DNA of 8,824 nucleotides from Geochorda sp036562495 (GTDB lineage Bacteria > Bacillota > Limnochordia > Limnochordales > Geochordaceae): contig DATCKA010000045.1 in the NCBI GenBank assembly GCA_036562495.1, forward strand, positions 1 through 8,824. The letters are read 5' to 3'. Under the pieces are notes generated by a model. It had not been told where the DNA came from. It made no database searches and saw only the letters and a list, made by a program, of their open reading frames with translations. The translations under genes and the position numbers were made by a program. This document shows, piece by piece, positions 6,686-8,824 of this stretch (its first letter is position 1; each line of letters starts with the position of its first letter).

Positions 6686-7792
6686 TCACGCAGGGGCCTG
6701 GGGCCTCACGACCACTTCGGCGTGTTCGGCGTCCTCCTGCAGGAAGGCCAGCAACGCGCGCCCCTCGGCCTCGACCTCGTCGAGCACCCACGAGGGCAGC
6801 CGCTCGAAGGATTCGACGACCAGCCGCGCGCGCCCGCCTTCCCGCTCCCAGCGCCACAGACCTGCCACCCACCCGTCCACGAGTACCGTGGGCTGCACCC
6901 GGCCGCCGCTCCAGATGACCCGGGGCCGGTACGCCTCGGGCAGGACGCGCCGGCGGTCACGGTGCGAGAGCAGGAGGTTGTCCCACGGCGGCAGGAACCT
7001 GACCGGCGCCGGGCAGTCCTCGGGCGGCAGCGGCATGCCTGGCAGATCCCACAGCTTCTCGCCGGCGGGCCCCCGGTACTCCACGAGCCGCGGCCGGAGC
7101 CGGTCGAGGGCCTCCTTGAGCGACATGCCCGCCCACGCCGTGACGTCCGCCTCCGTCGCGGGGCCGAAAGCCCGCAGGTACCGCAGCACCAGCCGGCGCC
7201 GGCCGTCCGCGGGGTCTCCCATCGGCCGTCCCAGCCAGGCCTCTCCCGAGAAGTAGCTCGGGTCGCCCGTGAAGCCCCAGTCGCCGGCGGGTGGGAGTTG
7301 CACCAGCGGGAGATAGGCGCGAGCCGCGAACGAGAGGCTGGCCGGGTCCTCGTCGGGCGCCAGCGGCCGGAGGCGGGCGCGCATCTCGCCAAACGTCACG
7401 GGCGCCTCGGCGGTGAGACGTCTGGCTTCCTCGACCAGGGCGTCCAGCGGCAGGCGCCTCGCCTCCTCCTTGAAGAAGGACCGCAAGGCCCGCTCCAGCA
7501 CCGGCTGCAGCGCCGGACGCATCAGCAGGAAGTCCCGGGCGGTGACGATGTGGAGGGTGCTACGCAACAGCGTCGCCTTCACGAGTCGCCGGTCCCGCAA
7601 CGCCTGCTCCAGGTCCGCCTTGCGGAAGCCCTGGAGGCGGCTCCAGAGGCTGACGTACGGCTGGCGGCGGTCCTGGGCGTTGAGCCCCGCCAGGAGCTCC
7701 ACCATCTTCGGCAGTGGCAGCGCGGCCCGCTCCAGCAGGTGCTGACGGGCCAGCGTCGCCCGGTTGAGCTGTCGCAAGGACAGGGTGCGCAT
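6686..7792 (-). CDS. Winged-helix DNA-binding protein, HTH_42 (AlkZ/YcaQ-like glycosylase family)
   Basis: A 368-residue protein with the line-up of the HTH_42 winged-helix family, whose characterised members (AlkZ, YcaQ) are DNA glycosylases that excise bulky or cross-linked alkylated bases. Visible family blocks are NRATLARQHLL near the N-terminus, GLNAQDRRQPYVSLWSRL at 36-53, a STLHIVTARDFLLMRP segment, RYLRAFGPATEADVTAWAG, FLPPWDNLLL from 266, and PTVLVDGWVAGLWRWE towards the end. In AlkZ the catalytic motif is QxQ and in YcaQ QxD; here the equivalent is N38-A39-Q40, so the first glutamine is replaced and activity cannot be assumed. GGAGG (plus-strand 7799-7803) lies six bases before the ATG, supporting the start. 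Its stop lies 26 bases from the small membrane protein's stop, convergent, with no obvious terminator between. It is probably a single-gene unit unrelated to the transporter. Confidence 0.88.
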   Translation of the reverse strand: MRTLSLRQLNRATLARQHLLERAALPLPKMVELLAGLNAQDRRQPYVSLWSRLQGFRKADLEQALRDRRLVKATLLRSTLHIVTARDFLLMRPALQPVLERALRSFFKEEARRLPLDALVEEARRLTAEAPVTFGEMRARLRPLAPDEDPASLSFAARAYLPLVQLPPAGDWGFTGDPSYFSGEAWLGRPMGDPADGRRRLVLRYLRAFGPATEADVTAWAGMSLKEALDRLRPRLVEYRGPAGEKLWDLPGMPLPPEDCPAPVRFLPPWDNLLLSHRDRRRVLPEAYRPRVIWSGGRVQPTVLVDGWVAGLWRWEREGGRARLVVESFERLPSWVLDEVEAEGRALLAFLQEDAEHAEVVVRPQAPA

Positions 7793-7890
7793 AGGTGGCC
7801 TCCGAACTCGGGCACGTCCTCGTCGGCTGTCAGCGGATTCGTCTCAGGAGTCAAAGCCCCTCCGTGCTCGTAAGCCGGCGGGTGCTCCGG

Positions 7891-7896
7891 TAGAAT
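7891..7896 (+). promoter_or_regulatory. Possible -10 element before the VOC gene
   Basis: TAGAAT matches TATAAT at five of six positions and sits in the gap between the divergent winged-helix and VOC genes. No good -35 hexamer lies 16-18 bases upstream and there is no extended -10 TG. If used, transcription would begin near 7903, just before the hairpin. Confidence 0.25.
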
Positions 7897-7908
7897 GGGG
7901 ACAACCAA

Positions 7909-7929
7909 GGCCCCGCCATCGGCGGGGCC
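7909..7929. promoter_or_regulatory. Strong GC hairpin in the VOC leader
   Basis: GGCCCCGCC (7909-7917) and its exact complement GGCGGGGCC (7921-7929) enclose a three-base loop (ATC), a perfect nine-pair stem. It ends 21 bases before the VOC GTG start. On the plus strand no T-run follows. On the minus strand the stem is followed by TTGGTTGT, so it could be a weak terminator for minus-strand reads arriving from the right, although no minus gene is visible there. Otherwise it may be a 5' stabilising structure. Confidence 0.5.
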
Positions 7930-7950
7930 CGTAGAGAGCATGAGGCAGCC

Positions 7951-8236
7951 GTGGCCGACCACGAGATCTGCCACGTGGAGTTTCCGTCTCGAAATCTGGC
8001 CGAGAGCCAGGAGTTTTACGAGGAACTGTTCGGGTGGAAGATGGAGCCCATGGGGGACGACTACGTCTTGTTCATGCCATGGGGCGGCCCCGGCGGTGGC
8101 TTCAACCCGTTGGGCGAGCGGTGGAAGCCCCGGGGATGTACTGGTCTACGTGACGACACCCGACACGCCAACTATGAACACAGGCAATCGATTCTCTGTG
8201 GCGGCCGATTCCGCATTACATATGGTTAGCCATTGA
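7951..8236 (+). pseudogene. Broken VOC (glyoxalase/bleomycin-resistance fold) gene
   Basis: From GTG 7951 (TGAGG at 7941-7945, five bases upstream) about 59 residues read as a clear VOC-fold start. HEICHVEFPSRNLAESQEFYEELFGWK includes the usual first-strand His metal position (H8) and the helix ending in FYxxLFGW; a MGDDYVLFMPWGGPGGGFN strand pair follows. At CCCCGGGG (8128-8135) the frame is lost. Dropping one C restores KPGDVLVYVTTPD, exactly the next VOC strand, now in the +1 frame. After that Asp (about 8162) family resemblance ends and the new frame stops at 8234-8236. Unshifted, the original frame stops at 8227-8229. Family members are usually 115-130 residues, so about 45-50 C-terminal residues, including the second metal-binding half, are missing. 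The shift alone might be a sequencing error, but the lost 3' end points to a real pseudogene. Confidence 0.75.
8163..8234. other. Low-GC segment replacing the VOC 3' end; possible mobile-element scar
   Basis: By hand count about 35 of 71 bases are G or C, against about 70% around it, and the VOC protein match stops at its left border. It contains two copies of CGATTC (8189-8194 and 8206-8211), the second in GGCGGCCGATTCCGCATTAC, a string reminiscent of insertion-sequence ends. No transposase fragment, paired terminal inverted repeat or target duplication is visible, so a mobile origin is only inferred. Confidence 0.3.
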
Positions 8237-8278
8237 CTCCCCCTGCGATACCCCACTGGCCACCCGGGCCCGTCCTCT

Positions 8279-8292
8279 GCAGCGGGCGCTGC
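8279..8292. repeat. Short inverted repeat in the intergenic gap
   Basis: GCAGCG (8279-8284) and CGCTGC (8287-8292) pair perfectly around GG. A ten-base palindrome, GGTGCGCACC, follows at 8303-8312. Both lie between the broken VOC gene and the right-edge gene. No T-run follows, so this is not a convincing terminator, and such short dyads are expected by chance at this GC content. Confidence 0.25.
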
Positions 8293-8397
8293 GGCTGGTG
8301 CTGGTGCGCACCCGCCGTGAATAGGAACGTGGTACGGTAGCCCCCACGGCGAGCCGCCGGTATGCTGTAGCGCCATGGCCGAGGAGGCTGCGTATCG

Positions 8398-8405
8398 AAG
8401 GAGGG
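8398..8405 (+). promoter_or_regulatory. Strong ribosome binding site before the right-edge gene
   Basis: AAGGAGGG is a near-perfect anti-16S match. It ends one base before ATG 8407, too close for normal use, but about 11 bases before GTG 8416 and 14 before ATG 8419, both in frame. The start of the gene is therefore ambiguous by three or four codons. Confidence 0.6.
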
Positions 8406-8406
8406 A

Positions 8407-8824
8407 ATGGCCAACGTGATGGGGTACGACTCTCGTGAGTACGACACGAGGGACAAAGACGCCAGGGATGAAGGCCGCCCGGATGACAGGAAGGACCACC
8501 TGATCGGTCCTGTCGAGACCAAGATCACGACGCGATTCGAGAAGCTCGAAGTCGACGACCTCGAGGGCTTCGCCAAGGTCGGCTTCCTGGACGTCGAGAA
8601 GTTCGTCAAGCTCAAGGACCACAAGCTCTTCATCGAGAAGAAGCTGCCCTTCGCGGTGGTAGTGCTCTCACAGGACCGGCGAAAGAAGGACCGAGACAAG
8701 AAGGACTACGACGAGAGAGATTACGACAGGGACCATGACCGCAAGGATGACAAGAAGTTCGTCATCGTCGAGTCCCGGGTCCATATACCCGTCGAGGTCC
8801 AGGAGGACTCGTCCGACGACCTGT
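8407..8824 (+). CDS. Partial mixed-charge (Asp/Arg/Lys-rich) protein, unknown
   Basis: An open frame of at least 139 codons runs off the right edge. I do not recognise the family. Three kinds of region alternate. A short, charged N-terminus (residues about 7-29, with YDSREYDTRDKDARDE) is followed by an ordered-looking stretch (about 31-86): LIGPVETKITTRFEKLEV, DDLEGFAKVGFLDVEKFVKL and KLFIEKKLPFAVVVLS, with alternating hydrophobics typical of beta strands. Next comes a second mixed-charge linker (about 87-114, including DYDERDYDRDHDRKDDKK), then a new strand-like block, FVIVESRVHIPVEV. PVETKITTRF and IVESRVHIPV may be related, hinting at repeated modules. No signal peptide or membrane helix is seen. 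Codon choice is less extreme than in the transporter genes, as expected for a Lys/Asp-rich composition. The strong AAGGAGGG and sustained open frame support a real gene. A structural, coat or surface-matrix role is possible but speculative. Confidence 0.7.
   Translation, partial: MANVMGYDSREYDTRDKDARDEGRPDDRKDHLIGPVETKITTRFEKLEVDDLEGFAKVGFLDVEKFVKLKDHKLFIEKKLPFAVVVLSQDRRKKDRDKKDYDERDYDRDHDRKDDKKFVIVESRVHIPVEVQEDSSDDL

Noticed and set aside
7849..7854. TTGACT on the minus strand as a -35 for the winged-helix gene
   Set aside because: The hexamer 17 bases downstream is GACAGC, a poor -10, so the pair is not a convincing promoter.
6419..7873. 484-codon plus-strand frame opposite the winged-helix gene
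   Set aside because: The minus strand holds a well-supported HTH_42 protein with a good ribosome site. The plus frame is an Arg/Pro-rich shadow.
8233..8238. TTGACT on the plus strand as a -35 for the right-edge gene
   Set aside because: No -10 hexamer lies at 16-18 bases, and the gene start is about 170 bases away.
8146..8622. 158-codon minus-strand frame at the right end
   Set aside because: It spans unrelated pieces (VOC remnant, low-GC segment and the right-edge gene) and has no ribosome site or domain. The plus frame from 8407 has better support.

Overview
The window is very GC-rich (about two-thirds or more G+C, with third codon positions nearly all G or C) and most genes have clear AGGAGG-type ribosome binding sites. 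This fits a high-GC bacterium; a thermophilic, high-GC Bacillota lineage (Limnochordia or Thermaerobacter type) is possible, but this is inferred from style and transporter layout and nothing in the window proves it. There are no rRNA or tRNA genes, no CRISPR array and no intact mobile element.

Layout. At the left edge (1-137, minus) is the start of a gene whose N-terminus is a single hydrophobic helix. It is divergent from a peptide-transporter operon, and the roughly 170-base gap between them holds a perfect inverted repeat (208-225) and two TCACGTG sites, the best candidate control region here. The plus-strand operon (305-6659) encodes a complete oligopeptide/dipeptide (PepT/Opp-Dpp type) ABC importer: a secreted family-5 binding protein, two DppB/DppC-like permeases, and the DppD- and DppF-like ATPases joined in one 692-residue reading frame. 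A small three-helix membrane protein overlaps the end of the ATPase gene. The binding protein captures peptides (or another family-5 ligand), the two permeases form the channel, and the two ATPase halves power it.

Convergent to the operon (6686-7792, minus) is a winged-helix protein of the HTH_42/AlkZ-YcaQ family, related to DNA glycosylases, with an altered catalytic QxQ motif (NAQ). Divergent from it is a broken VOC/glyoxalase-fold gene (7951-8236). It carries a one-base shift in a CCCCGGGG run, and its 3' part is replaced by about 70 bases of roughly 50% GC, possibly a mobile-element scar. The right end (8407-8824) is an open, unrecognised gene for an Asp/Arg/Lys-rich protein with beta-strand-like blocks separated by mixed-charge linkers.

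The core is an ordinary transporter operon. The parts most worth a second look are the divergent control region, the uncertain 5' end and linker of the fused ATPase, the damaged VOC gene with its composition break, and the mixed-charge protein at the right edge.
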